From positions 2,284,501 through 2,348,500 of the forward strand of contig NZ_AP023321.1 of the NCBI RefSeq assembly GCF_015140235.1: a stretch of DNA of 64,000 bases, in the 5' to 3' direction. The notes under the pieces were generated by a model. It did no database searches and was not told the DNA's origin. It saw only the letters and a program-made list of their open reading frames with translations. Positions 1-8,811 of the stretch are shown piece by piece. Source of the stretch: Solibaculum mannosilyticum. GTDB taxonomy: Bacteria > Bacillota > Clostridia > Oscillospirales > Acutalibacteraceae. Positions within the stretch are counted from its first letter, which is position 1. Each line of letters opens with the position of its first letter. The position numbers and the translations under genes are program-made.

Positions 1-639
1 ACCGTCAAGCAGAAGGGCCTCCAGGGTATCCTGAGCATGCAGTGCGACGGTCAGACCGTCACCGCTCAGACCCTCTACGGCGAGGAAAAGTTCGACAAAG
101 CCGACGCCATGTCCGACCGCTGCCTCAACTGCAAGAGCAAAAAACACGTGGCCTACGACGAGCTCATGGGCGACGAAGGCGAGGTTTTGGATTCCCATCG
201 GTTCGATATGGTGGAGAAGATCGAAGCCATGTCCTCGGAGGAACGCTTCAACTTCTGGCGCGGGGAACTGTCCCGCTGCATCCGCTGCAACGCCTGCCGC
301 AACGTCTGCCCGGCCTGCACCTGCGAAAAGTGCGTGTTTGACAACGACGCTTCGGGCATCGCCCAGAAGGCGGCGGCCGACTCCTTTGAGGAGAATATGT
401 TCCACATCATCCGCGCCTTCCACGTGGCCAGCCGCTGCACCGACTGCGGTGAATGTTCCCGCGTCTGCCCCCAGAACATCCCGTTACACCTGCTCAACCG
501 CAAGTTTATCAAGGACATCAACGAATTCTACGGCGAATACCAGGCCGGTGAGGATACCACCACCAGACCTCCGCTCCAGGCCTACACCACTGGGGACGTG
601 GAACCCAGCATTGTGTATCAAAAAGGGGGTAACAACTGA
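1..639 (+). CDS. 4Fe-4S dicluster ferredoxin-like subunit (5' truncated by window edge)
   Basis: The reading frame is open from base 1, so the gene begins upstream; an internal ATG lies at 37. The visible 212 residues hold an isolated CLNC pair followed by two ferredoxin-type clusters, CxxCxxCxxxCP starting near CIRCNAC and CTDCGEC, typical of dicluster electron-transfer subunits. No membrane segment is visible, so it should be cytosolic. The stop overlaps the ATG of the next gene by one base (TGATG), which indicates translational coupling. In this operon it probably hands electrons between the NAD(P)H-oxidising module and the fumarate-reductase-like flavoprotein downstream. Family membership as a 4Fe-4S protein is clear; the exact subunit name is not. 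Confidence 0.85.
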   Translation, partial: TVKQKGLQGILSMQCDGQTVTAQTLYGEEKFDKADAMSDRCLNCKSKKHVAYDELMGDEGEVLDSHRFDMVEKIEAMSSEERFNFWRGELSRCIRCNACRNVCPACTCEKCVFDNDASGIAQKAAADSFEENMFHIIRAFHVASRCTDCGECSRVCPQNIPLHLLNRKFIKDINEFYGEYQAGEDTTTRPPLQAYTTGDVEPSIVYQKGGNN

Positions 640-1661
640 TGTTATCGCTTGCCATCGCAAAACTAAACGATTTCTTCGCCGCCCTGGCTGCCAGAGAAAC
701 CCTTTACCTGCCGGTGGACAACGATGCCGGCCAGGCTCAATATAAGAAGTGGGCCGAGGGCGATACCCTCAGCGAAGCCCTCAACACCGTCCGCAGCGCC
801 AAAGACTTCTTCTTCCCCCAGACCGAGAACCTTGTGGACTTCAAGGTGGAAGGTAAAAAAATTGAGGTCATCGATCCCCGCAGCGAATCGGAGGATTTTG
901 TGGTGTTCGGCGTGCGCGCCTGCGACGCCCGCAGCTTTACCATCCTGGACAAGGTCTTTTTGGCCGATCCGGTGGACAGTTATTATAAGTCCCGCCGGGA
1001 ACACGGCACCATCATCACCATGGCCTGCACCAAGCCGGAGGAAACCTGCTTCTGCACCCTGTTTGACATCGACGCCACCAATCCGGAAGGGGATATCCGC
1101 TCCTGGATGACCAATGATCGGGTCTACTTTGAGGCCGTCACCGAAAAGGGCACCGCCCTTCTGGATTCCATGAAGGGTCTGCTGGGTGACAGCGATGATT
1201 CGGCTGTGGAATCCCAGAAGGCCGAGACCAAGAAGATTCTGGAAAGACTTCCCTTCGGCAAGCTCAAGATGGATGAATTCAAGGGCGAGAACCTTCTGGA
1301 ACTCTTTGATTCCCCCAAATGGGCCGGTCTTTCGGAAGCCTGCCTGGGCTGCGGCACCTGTACCTTTGTGTGCCCCACCTGCCAGTGCTACGATATCCGC
1401 GACTTCGATACCGGCCACGGCATCAAGCGCTTCCGCTGCTGGGACAGCTGCATGTATTCCGACTTCACCCGTATGGCCCACGGCAATCCCCGTCTGACCC
1501 AGCTGGAGCGGTTCCGCCAGCGCTTTATGCACAAGCTGGTCTACTTCCCCTCCAACAACGACGGCGAATACGGCTGCGTCGGCTGCGGCCGTTGTCTGGC
1601 CAAATGCCCCATCCACATGAACATTGTTAAAGTTATCAAGACATTGGGGGTTGAACAATAA
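639..1661 (+). CDS. HydB/AsrA-like 4Fe-4S electron transfer protein
   Basis: 340 residues. The middle carries the GVRACDARSF stretch, typical of the beta subunits of sulfhydrogenases and of anaerobic sulfite reductase subunit A. The C-terminal third has two 4Fe-4S motifs (CLGCGTCTFVCPTCQC and CVGCGRCLAKCP). These proteins pass electrons between an FAD/NAD(P)H-binding partner and a catalytic subunit. The partner is encoded immediately downstream, overlapping by one base (TAATG). There is no nickel-hydrogenase or siroheme subunit in the visible part, so neither hydrogenase nor sulfite reductase activity is implied. The start ATG at 639 overlaps the upstream stop. Confidence 0.85.
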   Translation: MLSLAIAKLNDFFAALAARETLYLPVDNDAGQAQYKKWAEGDTLSEALNTVRSAKDFFFPQTENLVDFKVEGKKIEVIDPRSESEDFVVFGVRACDARSFTILDKVFLADPVDSYYKSRREHGTIITMACTKPEETCFCTLFDIDATNPEGDIRSWMTNDRVYFEAVTEKGTALLDSMKGLLGDSDDSAVESQKAETKKILERLPFGKLKMDEFKGENLLELFDSPKWAGLSEACLGCGTCTFVCPTCQCYDIRDFDTGHGIKRFRCWDSCMYSDFTRMAHGNPRLTQLERFRQRFMHKLVYFPSNNDGEYGCVGCGRCLAKCPIHMNIVKVIKTLGVEQ

Positions 1662-2488
1662 TGCAACAAGAGACTTTAATTCCCAAAGTTGGTGTCGTCA
1701 CCGATATCCGGATCGACACCCCCGATGTGAAAACATTCCGGGTTGTGGGACTGGACGGCAAAAAGCTGTTTGAGCATATCCCCGGCCAATGCGCTATGGT
1801 TTCCATCCCCGGCGTTGGCGAAGCCATGTTTTCCATCACCTCCTCTCCCACCAACGAAGAATTCATGGAATTCAGTATCAAGAAGTGCGGCTGCCTCACC
1901 GATTGGCTCCATCAGATGGATGTGGACCAGCAGGTCACCGTCCGCGGCCCCTACGGCAACGGTTTCCCGGTGGAATCGGCCCTCAAGGGCAAGGATCTGC
2001 TGTTTATCGCCGGCGGTATCGGCCTGGCCCCCCTCCGCTCGGTCATCAACTACGTCCGGGACAAACGGGAGAATTACGGCAGCATCCAGATTGTGTACGG
2101 CTCCCGCTCCAAGGACGACCTGGTGGACTATCAGGAGATCATCGACGAGTGGATGCAGGACGACGGCGTGGAGGTCAATTTGACCATCGACCGCGAACAA
2201 GAGGGCTGGGACGGCCATGTGGGATTTGTCCCCAACTACGTCAAGGAGCTGAATCCCGACCTGAATAAGACCGTGCTGGTGTGCGGCCCCCCCATTATGA
2301 TCAAGTTTACCTTGGCGGGACTCAAGGATCTGGGCTTCACCGAGGATCAGGTTTATACTACCATGGAGCTTCGTATGAAGTGCGGCGTGGGAAAATGCGG
2401 CCGTTGCAACATCGGCAATAAGTACGTCTGCAAGGACGGCCCGGTTTTCCGTTTCGACCAGCTTGACGAGCTTCCCAATGAATATTAA
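1661..2488 (+). CDS. FAD/NAD(P)-binding oxidoreductase, HydG/AsrB-like
   Basis: 275 residues with the ferredoxin-NADP reductase fold: an N-terminal FAD-binding barrel, a glycine-rich GGIGLAPLRS stretch near residue 125 for NAD(P)H binding, and a C-terminal cysteine set (CGVGKCGRC plus a later C) that binds a 2Fe-2S cluster as in dihydroorotate dehydrogenase electron-transfer subunits and AsrB. The role is to move electrons between NAD(P)H and iron-sulfur carriers. It sits between the HydB-like subunit and the SdhB-like subunit in one operon. Whether NADH or NADPH is used cannot be read from the sequence. No signal peptide is seen. Confidence 0.88.
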   Translation: MQQETLIPKVGVVTDIRIDTPDVKTFRVVGLDGKKLFEHIPGQCAMVSIPGVGEAMFSITSSPTNEEFMEFSIKKCGCLTDWLHQMDVDQQVTVRGPYGNGFPVESALKGKDLLFIAGGIGLAPLRSVINYVRDKRENYGSIQIVYGSRSKDDLVDYQEIIDEWMQDDGVEVNLTIDREQEGWDGHVGFVPNYVKELNPDLNKTVLVCGPPIMIKFTLAGLKDLGFTEDQVYTTMELRMKCGVGKCGRCNIGNKYVCKDGPVFRFDQLDELPNEY

Positions 2489-2507
2489 TAAGGAGAGTAG
2501 TGCTGAT

Positions 2508-3182
2508 ATGGAAAATATGGTTCACATTTTCCTCATGGGAAAACAATACGAAGTGCCCTCCAACCTGACCATCATGGGCGCCATTGAGTACGCTGGCTAT
2601 CAGCTCATCCGCGGCTGCGGCTGCCGCAACGGTTTCTGCGGCGCCTGCGCCACCATCTACCGCATCAAGGGCGACCGGGAGCTGAAGGCTTGCCTCGCCT
2701 GCCAGACCCAGGTAGAGGACAACATGTACATTGCCATGCTGCCCTTCTTCCCCATTGTCAAGGAAAACTACAACATCAACAATGTGAAACCCACCGAGCA
2801 GATCATGATGCAGCTTTATCCGGAAATCTACAGCTGCATCGGCTGCAACGCCTGCACCAAGAGCTGTACCCAGGGCCTCAACGTCATGCAGTACATCGCC
2901 TACGCCCAGCGCGGTGAATACGAAAAGTGCGCTGAGGAGTCCTTCGACTGCGTCATGTGCGGCGTATGCTCCTCCCGCTGCCCGGCCGGCATCTCCCATC
3001 CCCAGGTAGCGCTGCTTGCCCGCCGTCTCAACGGCAAGTACCTGGCTCCCAAGTCGGAACATCTGGAGAATCGCGTCAAGGAGATCAAAGACGGCAGCTT
3101 CCGCGAGCTGCTGGAGGCCCTGATGCAGAAACCTGTGGAAGAAATGCAGGAACTCTACAACAACAGAGAAATTGAACAATAA
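2508..3182 (+). CDS. SdhB/FrdB-like iron-sulfur subunit (2Fe-2S plus two 4Fe-4S)
   Basis: 224 residues from the ATG at 2508, which follows AAGGAGA at 2490-2496. An upstream in-frame ATG (2478) lies inside the preceding gene and is less likely. The N-terminal third has a plant-type 2Fe-2S pattern (CGCRNGFCGAC and a later CLAC). The C-terminal part has CIGCNACTKSC and CVMCGVCSSRCP, the two-cluster arrangement of fumarate reductase and HdrC-like iron-sulfur subunits. It likely delivers electrons to the flavoprotein encoded 13 bp downstream. No membrane-anchor gene (FrdC/SdhC) follows, so the complex appears soluble. Confidence 0.87.
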   Translation: MENMVHIFLMGKQYEVPSNLTIMGAIEYAGYQLIRGCGCRNGFCGACATIYRIKGDRELKACLACQTQVEDNMYIAMLPFFPIVKENYNINNVKPTEQIMMQLYPEIYSCIGCNACTKSCTQGLNVMQYIAYAQRGEYEKCAEESFDCVMCGVCSSRCPAGISHPQVALLARRLNGKYLAPKSEHLENRVKEIKDGSFRELLEALMQKPVEEMQELYNNREIEQ

Positions 3183-3195
3183 GGAGGGTGCCGAC

Positions 3196-4791
3196 ATGTA
3201 TACCAATGAAATGCTTGAGTCCATGAAAAAGGTGGAGGCCGCCAGAGAAGCCAATGCCGCTCTGGAGCCCAGAAGAATGACCGCCGAAGAAAAGGACACT
3301 CTCCTGGCCACCTACCATCCCGATTATAAACAGGGCGAATTCGACGTCCTGAAAATCGGTCCCAACAAGGGCGAGAAGGTGCCCACCGAGCTGGCCGCCC
3401 TTCTGCAAGCCAACAGCCGCGTGAATCCCGCCGACATCGATCTGTCAAACCCCGACTACGATGTGGACGTCCTCATCATCGGCGGCGGCGGCGCAGGCGC
3501 TTCGGCCGCCATCGAGGCCGATAACGGCGGTGCTTCTACCATGATCGTCACCAAGCTGCGCATCGGCGACGCCAACACCATGATGGCTGAGGGCGGCATC
3601 CAGGCCGCCGACAAGCCTAATGATTCCCCCGCCATCCATTACCTGGACGCTTTCGGCGGCGGCCATTTTGCCGCTAAGCCGGAACTGCTCTACAAACTGG
3701 TCAATGAAGCTCCGGAAGCCATCCTGTGGCTCAACGAGCTGGGTGTGGAGTTTGATAAGGACAAGGACGGCACCATGATTACCACCCACGGCGGCGGTAC
3801 CTCCCGCAAGAGAATGCACGCTGCCAAGGACTATTCCGGCGCTGAGATCATGCGTACTCTCCGCGATGAAGTTCTCAACCGTAACATCCCGGTGGTGGAT
3901 TTCACCGCCGCTATCGAGCTCATCCTGGACGACGACGGCAAAGCTGCCGGCGCTGTCCTGATGAACATGGAGACCAAGGAAATCCTTATCGCCCGGGCTA
4001 AGACGGTCATCATTGCCACCGGCGGTGCAGGACGTCTCCACTACCAGGGATTCCCCACCTCCAACCACTACGGCGCTACTGCTGACGGCCTGGTTCTGGG
4101 TTACCGTGCGGGTGCAAAGCTCCTGTACGCCGATACCCTTCAGTATCATCCTACAGGCGCCGCTTATCCGGAACAGATCTTCGGCGCTTTGGTCACTGAG
4201 AAGGTCCGCTCCCTGGGTGCCAAGCTCATCAATGTAGACGGCGAAGCCTTTATGCATCCCCTTGAGACCCGCGACGTATCTGCCGCTTCCATCATTCGGG
4301 AGTGTTCTGATCGTCAGAAGGGCGTCCACACTGCCGACGGCGTAGGCGTATGGCTGGACACCCCTATGATCGAGCTCAAAAACGGCGAAGGCACCATTGA
4401 AAAGCGCATCCCTGCTATGTTGCGTATGTTCGGCAAATACGGCATCGATATCCGCAAGGAACCCATCCTGGTCTATCCCACACTCCACTATCAGAACGGC
4501 GGTTTAGACATCACTGCCGAGGGTATGACCAATATTGAAAACCTGTATGTAGCCGGTGAAGCCGTCGGCGGGATCCACGGCCGTAACCGTCTCATGGGCA
4601 ACTCTCTGCTGGATATCATCGTCTTTGGCCGCAACGCCGGCCGCAATGCCTCCGCTAAATCCAAAGACGTGGAACTTGGTCAGCTGACTCTGGATCATGT
4701 TGAGAAGTTTGCCAAGGAAATGGCCGATGCCGGTATCGTCACCGATATGGTCTCTCCCAAGCTGCTCCCTCGCTATACTCATAAGAAGTAA
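3196..4791 (+). CDS. Fumarate reductase/succinate dehydrogenase-type flavoprotein
   Basis: 531 residues; start ATG 3196 behind AAGGAGG at 3181-3187. About 90 residues of N-terminal extension precede the FAD-binding GGGGAGASAA motif. Further family marks are HPTGAAYPE, the HYQNGG signature, and GGIHGRNRLMGNSLLD near the C-terminus, which closes the FAD site. These are the residues expected in fumarate-reductase-type flavoproteins that reduce an activated C=C bond. The likely substrate is fumarate, but related enzymes use other enoates, so the substrate is inferred. It is the last gene of the iron-sulfur operon and has no twin-arginine signal, consistent with a cytosolic enzyme. Confidence 0.88.
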   Translation: MYTNEMLESMKKVEAAREANAALEPRRMTAEEKDTLLATYHPDYKQGEFDVLKIGPNKGEKVPTELAALLQANSRVNPADIDLSNPDYDVDVLIIGGGGAGASAAIEADNGGASTMIVTKLRIGDANTMMAEGGIQAADKPNDSPAIHYLDAFGGGHFAAKPELLYKLVNEAPEAILWLNELGVEFDKDKDGTMITTHGGGTSRKRMHAAKDYSGAEIMRTLRDEVLNRNIPVVDFTAAIELILDDDGKAAGAVLMNMETKEILIARAKTVIIATGGAGRLHYQGFPTSNHYGATADGLVLGYRAGAKLLYADTLQYHPTGAAYPEQIFGALVTEKVRSLGAKLINVDGEAFMHPLETRDVSAASIIRECSDRQKGVHTADGVGVWLDTPMIELKNGEGTIEKRIPAMLRMFGKYGIDIRKEPILVYPTLHYQNGGLDITAEGMTNIENLYVAGEAVGGIHGRNRLMGNSLLDIIVFGRNAGRNASAKSKDVELGQLTLDHVEKFAKEMADAGIVTDMVSPKLLPRYTHKK

Positions 4792-4851
4792 AAGCTCTCT
4801 AGATCGTCACACTACACTTGACTTGAATGCATAGAAGGAGAAATGTGAAAC

Positions 4852-5142
4852 ATGGAATTGGCTAGTCTATTTGAGACCATTATGATTATTTCGTTCGGCA
4901 TTTCATGGCCCCTTTCCATCGTCCGTTCGGTGCGCTCCCGTTCCACCCAGGGCAAGAGCTTGTTGTTCATGATCTTTATTGAGTTTGGCTATATCTGCGG
5001 CCTTATCGCTAAGTTCATGACCGGTACCTTTAACCTGGCTTTCTGGTTCTATTGGCCCAACCTCATTATGGTTGCCACCGATATCTGCCTTTACTTCCGC
5101 AACAAAGCCATTGAAAAGAGAGAAGCTGCTTCTCAAAAGTAA
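4852..5142 (+). CDS. Small PQ-loop/SemiSWEET-like membrane protein
   Basis: 96 residues with three predicted hydrophobic helices. The segment from WPLSIVRSVRSRSTQGKSL resembles the first helix and loop of PQ-loop/SemiSWEET transporters, with PL in place of PQ. Such proteins dimerise to carry small sugars or related solutes. The ATG is preceded by AGAAGGAGAAATG. It lies 60 bp after the flavoprotein and just before a strong terminator, so it probably belongs to the same transcript. Transport of a substrate or product of that operon is speculation. Confidence 0.6.
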   Translation: MELASLFETIMIISFGISWPLSIVRSVRSRSTQGKSLLFMIFIEFGYICGLIAKFMTGTFNLAFWFYWPNLIMVATDICLYFRNKAIEKREAASQK

Positions 5143-5160
5143 GCTGATCCCCTACAAATC

Positions 5161-5196
5161 AAAAGAGGATGCCTTTTAGAAGGCATCCTCTTTTTT
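5161..5196. terminator. Bidirectional intrinsic terminator
   Basis: A GC-containing stem (AAGAGGATGCC paired with GGCATCCTCTT) with a short loop, flanked by A and T runs. It separates the rightward operon ending at 5142 from the leftward nhaC-family gene ending at 5214 and can serve both. Confidence 0.88.
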
Positions 5197-5213
5197 ATGC
5201 ATTGAAGCGTTCT

Positions 5214-6569
5214 TTATTCCGCCTTTCCCTTTTCCCAATTCCAAGGACGTTTGCACAGGATACGGTCGGCATAAGGGACGAAGATCGACAAAACAGTAAA
5301 TCCCAACAGCAACATAGGGTACCACATAAAGGGAACGATGGAGAAGGGGCTGACTGCCCCTTCACTAAGGCTGCCAGCCAATAGGATTTGTGCACCATAA
5401 GGGATTAGGCCCTGCATGACACAGGAGAAAATATCTAGGATTGAGGCGGTTTTGCGCGGATCCAACTTGTATTCCTGAGAGATCTGTTTGGCAATCGGGC
5501 CGTCGATAAGGATGGCCACAGTATTGTTGGCAGTTGCGGCATCTGTAGCCAGTGTCAGGGCTCCGATGCTGAGCTGTGCTGATTTAGGTCCGCGCACAAA
5601 CTTCCGGAAAATCCGCAGCAGGAAATCCATCCCCCCCGCCTTTGACACCATCTTGGTCAGGCCGCCGATGAACATGGAGAGTAAAAAGATCTCCAGCATC
5701 CCGCCAAAGCCTTCAAAGATATTCTGGGAGAAAGATAAAGGAGTCAGGTCTCCATAGACGATACCGATAATGCCGGCTACGACGATGCCGGACGTCAGCA
5801 CCACCAAAACGTTCACACCCACCAGAGCCAGCACTAAAACAAGCAGATAGGGAATGACCTTCACAACATTGAAGGTGAGGCCCTCCAGTGCGACGGCATC
5901 GGAAGACGATCCAAAAAACAGCAACAGGATCACTGTAATGACGGCCGGCGGCAAAGCAATTAAGAGGTTTAAACGGAATTTATCCTTCATCTCCACCCCT
6001 TGGGTACGGGTGGCGGCGATGGTAGTATCGGATACAATAGACAGGTTGTCTCCAAACATGCCTCCCCCTACCACGGCTGCCAGCATAAGGGGAAGCGGGA
6101 TGCCTGCCTTGTCGGCAAATCCCACTGCCACAGGAGCTAGAGCTCCTACCGTCCCCATAGCGGAGCCGGTGGATGTACCTAAAAAAGCGGCAATCACAAA
6201 GAGGCCAGCAGTGATGACCGATGGCGGCAGTACCGAAAGCCCTAAATTGACGGTGGCATCCACGCCGCCCATGGCTTTGGCCACAGTGGAGAATGCCCCT
6301 GCCAACAGGTAAATCAGGCACATTATAATGATGTTATCGTCCCCGCATCCCTTGACAAAGGTATCCACCTTTTCCGAAACGCTTCCCTTGAACAAAAAGA
6401 AGGCCACAATAATCCCCAACATAGCGGCTACAGGGGTGGGGAACTGATAAAATGCCTGATCCACTCCCTGGGATTCCAGCACAATTCCCACAATCAAATA
6501 CGAAAACACAAACACCAGCAAAGGCAAAAATGCCCAACCATTGCCCTTTGACTTCTGATCCAGCTTCAT
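5214..6569 (-). CDS. nhaC: NhaC-family Na+/H+ antiporter
   Basis: 451 residues from the ATG at 6569 (an in-frame start at 6626 lies further upstream). It is a polytopic membrane protein with about 11-12 hydrophobic segments. The stretches TSTGSAMGTVGALAPVA and GGGMFGDNLSIVSDTTIAATRTQG are typical of the NhaC/arginine-ornithine-antiporter-like group. It would exchange Na+ (or an organic ion) for protons across the cytoplasmic membrane. It is a single-gene unit between two terminators; the 120 bp upstream is A+T-rich and should hold the promoter. Family is secure; the exact ion is not. Confidence 0.85.
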   Translation of the reverse strand: MKLDQKSKGNGWAFLPLLVFVFSYLIVGIVLESQGVDQAFYQFPTPVAAMLGIIVAFFLFKGSVSEKVDTFVKGCGDDNIIIMCLIYLLAGAFSTVAKAMGGVDATVNLGLSVLPPSVITAGLFVIAAFLGTSTGSAMGTVGALAPVAVGFADKAGIPLPLMLAAVVGGGMFGDNLSIVSDTTIAATRTQGVEMKDKFRLNLLIALPPAVITVILLLFFGSSSDAVALEGLTFNVVKVIPYLLVLVLALVGVNVLVVLTSGIVVAGIIGIVYGDLTPLSFSQNIFEGFGGMLEIFLLSMFIGGLTKMVSKAGGMDFLLRIFRKFVRGPKSAQLSIGALTLATDAATANNTVAILIDGPIAKQISQEYKLDPRKTASILDIFSCVMQGLIPYGAQILLAGSLSEGAVSPFSIVPFMWYPMLLLGFTVLSIFVPYADRILCKRPWNWEKGKAE

Positions 6570-6695
6570 AAAACGTCCAGCCCCTCTCACCGTCTTTTCA
6601 TAAAAATGATAAAAATATTTTAACACAATCGCCTAAAAATATCTAGAATAAAAGTTCAAAGAATACGATTTTTTGCTTTCTTCACACCATAAAAA

Positions 6696-6727
6696 TACAG
6701 CTGGATGAAAAATGTCATCCAGCTGTA
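6696..6727 (-). terminator. Intrinsic terminator of the cca-VOC unit
   Basis: Perfect 13-bp stem (TACAGCTGGATGA/TCATCCAGCTGTA) with a short loop, followed on the minus strand by a T-rich tract (TATTTTTA). It lies directly downstream of the VOC-family gene. Confidence 0.8.
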
Positions 6728-6744
6728 CAGCATAAGGCAATGGG

Positions 6745-7230
6745 CTATTCGATATCCGGACTCTGGTCTAAATACATCTGGACGTATTCCTCCTGGATAT
6801 CCATACGTTTTGCAATCTGCGGGATGTCCATACCGCTTTCCAGAAAACGCCGTGCCACTTTGGACATGGATTCCCCAATCTCAATGATATGCCGGTCGGG
6901 ATCATAAATACGTATCACCCTTTGTCCCCAAGCGTGTTCTTTCAGGGGATGCACAAATGAGAGATCCCGTATTGTATCCAGACGTTCGAGAAACTTCTCC
7001 ATATCGTCGGCCTCAAAGTAGAGTTCACAGGCCTGGTTTCCAAACTGGATATCCTGTTCCCTTTTGTGGATAAATTGCGTCCAAGTGCCCACCGTCTGAA
7101 GGGCCAGACAATCCGAAAGGGTCACATTGGCTCCAAAATCCGCTGTGACCTCCATCCCCAGCAGATCACAATAAAACCGTTTGGATGCCTCAAGATCCGT
7201 TACCGCCAATAATGTACATCGCATTTTCAT
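6745..7230 (-). CDS. VOC-family (glyoxalase-like) protein with C-terminal helical tail
   Basis: 161 residues. The ATG at 7230 overlaps the stop of the CCA-adding enzyme gene (ATGA), so the two are translationally coupled. Residues 1-120 form one vicinal-oxygen-chelate unit (start MRCTLLAVTDLEASKRFYCDLLG, end RIYDPDRHIIEIGES). The last 40 residues (SKVARRFLESGMDIPQIAKRMDI...) form a helical extension unusual for a plain glyoxalase; it resembles the helical repeats at the C-terminus of Rpn/transposase-like proteins. Substrate unknown. Members include glyoxalases, dioxygenases and drug-binding proteins. Confidence 0.75.
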   Translation of the reverse strand: MKMRCTLLAVTDLEASKRFYCDLLGMEVTADFGANVTLSDCLALQTVGTWTQFIHKREQDIQFGNQACELYFEADDMEKFLERLDTIRDLSFVHPLKEHAWGQRVIRIYDPDRHIIEIGESMSKVARRFLESGMDIPQIAKRMDIQEEYVQMYLDQSPDIE

Positions 7231-8567
7231 CGTTTGATCCTCCTCATCTTCCTTTGGACTTCTTCCAACAGGCATTGACGATCGTTGCTTACGGCCTGAT
7301 CCATCACCAATTCCAACAGGTAATGAAGCATATTCCCTACCTCTGGTCCTGCCGGGATGCCGGCAGCCAAAATATCTCTTCCATTTACAGCCAGATCCCC
7401 AACAGAAAAACATTGCCCCTCCTCGATCACCTTTTGCATCCGGCTTAATGCACGATCAGCCTGCGCAATCCTCTCCTGACGATAAGACGATGTTTGCGCT
7501 AAAATGTCCGCCCGTCGCACCTCTATCAAACGGTAAAACTGACTTTCCCCCAAACGATTGAGTAAGCGTTTGACGTCTCTTTCGGTTTGAGGCAATGGAA
7601 GATCATGGAGTTCTACCAACTGGACTACTTTCCGGATGGTGTCGTGATCCATGCGGAGATCTCGAAGGGCATCATGAGCCATGGCGGCGCTTTTGGCTGG
7701 GTGGCCGTAAAAATGCCCCACCCCTTCTGCCTCCGAGAAGCACGCTGGTTTCCCCATATCGTGAAACAACATAGTCCAACGGACAATAGGATCCTTTGCG
7801 GCACAGGCAACGGCATGAGCCGTATGTTCCCACACATCAAAGCAATGATATGCACTGCGCTGTTCAAATCCTATCATAGGTTCAATGGATGGAATGATTT
7901 GAGTCAGAACATCGGGATAAGCCAGGAGGATTTCTTTCACACCGTCCCCAAGAAGCATCTTGCTCAGTTCCACCTGAATTCTTTCCTTGGAAACTCTGTT
8001 TAATAACTCCTTATTCCGATGAACACTGGCAGAACAGTCGGGTGATATCGTGAACCTCAGCGTCGAAGCAAACCGGAGACCGCGGAGGATGCGTAGGCTA
8101 TCCTCTTCAAACCGTTTGTCGGCATCCCCTACCGCTCGGATTTGTCTATCCTGTAAATCCTGAGCTCCTCCAAATGGGTCCAACAGCCCCCGATGGGGAT
8201 GATACGCCATGGCATTGATGGTAAAATCCCGACGGGCTAAGTCTTCGGTAATACATCCTGTAAATGTGACGTGATCAGGGTGACGGCCGTCGGAATAAGC
8301 TCCGTCTACACGATAGGTGGTAACTTCATAGGCCCCGTCCGGGAGCAGGACGGTGACTGTCCCATGCTTGAGCCCGGTCTTCAATACCCTCTCATCTTGG
8401 AACAGCTCCAGCATTTGTTGGGGCGTCTCTGAGGTACACAAATCCCAATCATGAGGAACCACTCCCCGCAGTGCATCCCGTACACATCCTCCCACTACAT
8501 AAGCCTCTCCCTTTTGTTCCAGCTTATGGATAAGATACAGTGCGCCTTTCGGCAATGAAATGGTCAT
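7227..8567 (-). CDS. cca: CCA tRNA nucleotidyltransferase with HD domain
   Basis: 446 residues from the ATG at 8567, which follows GGAGG at 8576-8580; the frame continues upstream but without a ribosome binding site. N-terminal class II polymerase beta-like head: VVGGCVRDALRG and the DWDLCTSETP metal-binding acidic pair, then RRDFTINAMAYHP and the DPFGGAQDLQDR neck. A C-terminal HD phosphohydrolase domain (LFHDMGKP) is present. It adds or repairs the 3'-CCA of tRNAs, which fits its place next to tRNA genes, although all four tRNAs here encode CCA. Fully intact. Confidence 0.92.
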   Translation of the reverse strand: MTISLPKGALYLIHKLEQKGEAYVVGGCVRDALRGVVPHDWDLCTSETPQQMLELFQDERVLKTGLKHGTVTVLLPDGAYEVTTYRVDGAYSDGRHPDHVTFTGCITEDLARRDFTINAMAYHPHRGLLDPFGGAQDLQDRQIRAVGDADKRFEEDSLRILRGLRFASTLRFTISPDCSASVHRNKELLNRVSKERIQVELSKMLLGDGVKEILLAYPDVLTQIIPSIEPMIGFEQRSAYHCFDVWEHTAHAVACAAKDPIVRWTMLFHDMGKPACFSEAEGVGHFYGHPAKSAAMAHDALRDLRMDHDTIRKVVQLVELHDLPLPQTERDVKRLLNRLGESQFYRLIEVRRADILAQTSSYRQERIAQADRALSRMQKVIEEGQCFSVGDLAVNGRDILAAGIPAGPEVGNMLHYLLELVMDQAVSNDRQCLLEEVQRKMRRIKR

Positions 8568-8633
8568 TTGTAAAACCTCCTTTTGCCTATATTTACACTG
8601 TCTTCTCATAGCTATATTGCCACAAAAAACAAC

Positions 8634-8665
8634 AAAAAACCTGGAACGCACATTGCGTCCAGGTT
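8634..8665 (-). terminator. Intrinsic terminator after tRNA-Ser
   Basis: Stem AACCTGGACGCA/TGCGTTCCAGGTT with a three-base loop and a T6 run on the minus strand; located 50 bp downstream of the tRNA-Ser gene. Confidence 0.8.
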
Positions 8666-8718
8666 CAGTCCGGGAAGTATAAAAAACCTGCGGTGCGCGA
8701 CATGGCTCACCGCAGGTG

Positions 8719-8807
8719 TGGCGGAGCGGGTGGGATTCGAACCCACGGAGCCGTGAGGCTCAACTGATTTCGAGTCAGTCCCGTTATGACCACTTCGATA
8801 CCGCTCC
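8719..8807 (-). tRNA. tRNA-Ser(CGA)
   Basis: 89-nt class II tRNA with acceptor GGAGCGG/CCGCTCC, a long variable arm, T-loop GGGTTCGAATCCC, anticodon loop CTCGAAA (anticodon CGA, reads UCG) and encoded CCA. Transcribed leftwards alone. Confidence 0.95.
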
Positions 8808-8811
8808 ACAT

